A DNA stretch of 64,000 nucleotides from Thalassospira indica (GTDB taxonomy: Bacteria > Pseudomonadota > Alphaproteobacteria > Rhodospirillales > Thalassospiraceae), in the NCBI RefSeq assembly GCF_003403095.1, contig NZ_CP031555.1, positions 248,001 to 312,000 of the forward strand, read 5' to 3'. The translations under genes and the position numbers were made by a program. Positions 63,723 to 64,000 of this stretch are shown here, one piece after another (the first letter of the stretch is position 1; every line of letters starts with the position of its first letter). A model generated the notes under the pieces. That model saw only the letters and a program-made list of their open reading frames with translations. It had not been told where the DNA came from and did not search any database.

Positions 63723-64000
63723 ATGCCCAGCACCCATCGTCTTATTCTCGCATCCAGCAGCAAGGCCCGCCATGCCATGCTGACCAATGCTGGTGTCAAT
63801 TGCGAAGCCGTCGCCTCGATGATTGACGAGGATGGCTATAAACAGGCGATGAAGGCCGAGGGTGCGACGGCGGCCGAGGCCGCGGAAACCCTGGCTGAAA
63901 TGAAGGCGCTGCGCATGTATCGCCAGCAACCCGATGCGATTGTGATTGCCGCCGATCAGATGCTTGAATGCAATGGCATCTGGTTTGACAAGCCGATGGA
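63723..64000 (+). CDS. maf: Maf-family nucleotide pyrophosphatase, cut by window end
   Basis: The first 92 residues of a Maf/YceF/YhdE protein are visible: HRLILASSSKARHAMLTNAG, a Glu/Ala-rich helix and AADQMLECNGIWFDKPM with the catalytic ADQ motif. Maf proteins hydrolyse dTTP, UTP or modified nucleotides. The gene follows the PPSR gene by 22 bases in the order usual near alphaproteobacterial origins (PPSR, maf, then aroE and coaE). The rest is outside the window. Confidence 0.9.
   Translation, partial: MPSTHRLILASSSKARHAMLTNAGVNCEAVASMIDEDGYKQAMKAEGATAAEAAETLAEMKALRMYRQQPDAIVIAADQMLECNGIWFDKPM

Noticed and set aside
1..64000. CRISPR arrays, prophage, transposase genes, tRNA and rRNA genes
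   Set aside because: No regularly spaced repeats, phage structural genes, DDE transposases, cloverleaf-like sequences or rRNA segments were recognised anywhere in the window.

Overview
The window is chromosomal DNA of an alphaproteobacterium, most likely a Rhodospirillales member of the Thalassospira type. The genus is an inference from gene content and protein style; no 16S rRNA gene is present. The best taxonomic evidence is the right end, where hemE and a PPSR-family kinase/phosphatase gene diverge from an A+T-rich, gene-free stretch full of DnaA boxes. In Caulobacter and Rickettsia this hemE / RP001-homologue interval is the replication origin. The flanking genes (maf, hemH, hemJ, secB, fxsA, a Tim44-domain gene, mltA) are the usual origin-proximal set of alphaproteobacteria. 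No CRISPR array, prophage, transposase, rRNA or tRNA gene was recognised.

Layout. 1-6.7 kb: a sugar ABC importer (ATPase cut by the window edge, two permeases, binding protein) divergent from a GH1 beta-glucosidase and a LacI-type regulator, with two matching LacI-type operators between them. 6.8-9.1 kb: MgtC-like protein and a divergent LysR/LysE-exporter pair. 9.1-14.0 kb: leftward sulfur and housekeeping genes (DsrE, MoeB/ThiF-like E1 enzyme, cysK, Rrf2 regulator, dut, coaBC). 14.2-24.3 kb: secreted polysaccharide deacetylase, RutE-like nitroreductase, PhoR-like kinase, hslVU, adenine deaminase, Cache-domain cyclase. 24.4-29.1 kb: a compact his operon (hisB, DUF2628, hisH, GNAT, hisA, hisF, hisE, HIT) ended by a strong terminator. 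29.1-47.8 kb: an accessory-like region of small metabolic enzymes paired with LysR or MarR regulators, two tandem copies of a small uncharacterised protein, comM, a GST, a PhoD-like phosphatase and a cupin. 47.9-59.2 kb: gshB, lolA, a candidate structured RNA, EI24 membrane protein, bactofilin, lipoprotein, IalB-like protein, rlmN, mltA, Tim44, fxsA and secB. 59.2-64 kb: hemJ, hemH, hemE, oriC, PPSR gene, maf (cut by the edge).

Most noteworthy non-coding structures: the presumed oriC (62.3-62.83 kb), with perfect DnaA boxes and eight GANTC sites; a 265-bp MITE-like element (31.11-31.38 kb) with 28-bp inverted ends and flanking TA dinucleotides, inserted in the stop codon of a VOC-family gene; and a roughly 125-nt multi-hairpin RNA candidate ending in an intrinsic terminator (50.0-50.12 kb). 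I found no convincing multi-gene system of a wholly new kind. The most plausible under-described units are the MITE family, the RNA candidate, the tandem small-protein pair, the DsrE/E1 sulfur pair, and the GNAT and DUF2628 genes held inside the his operon.
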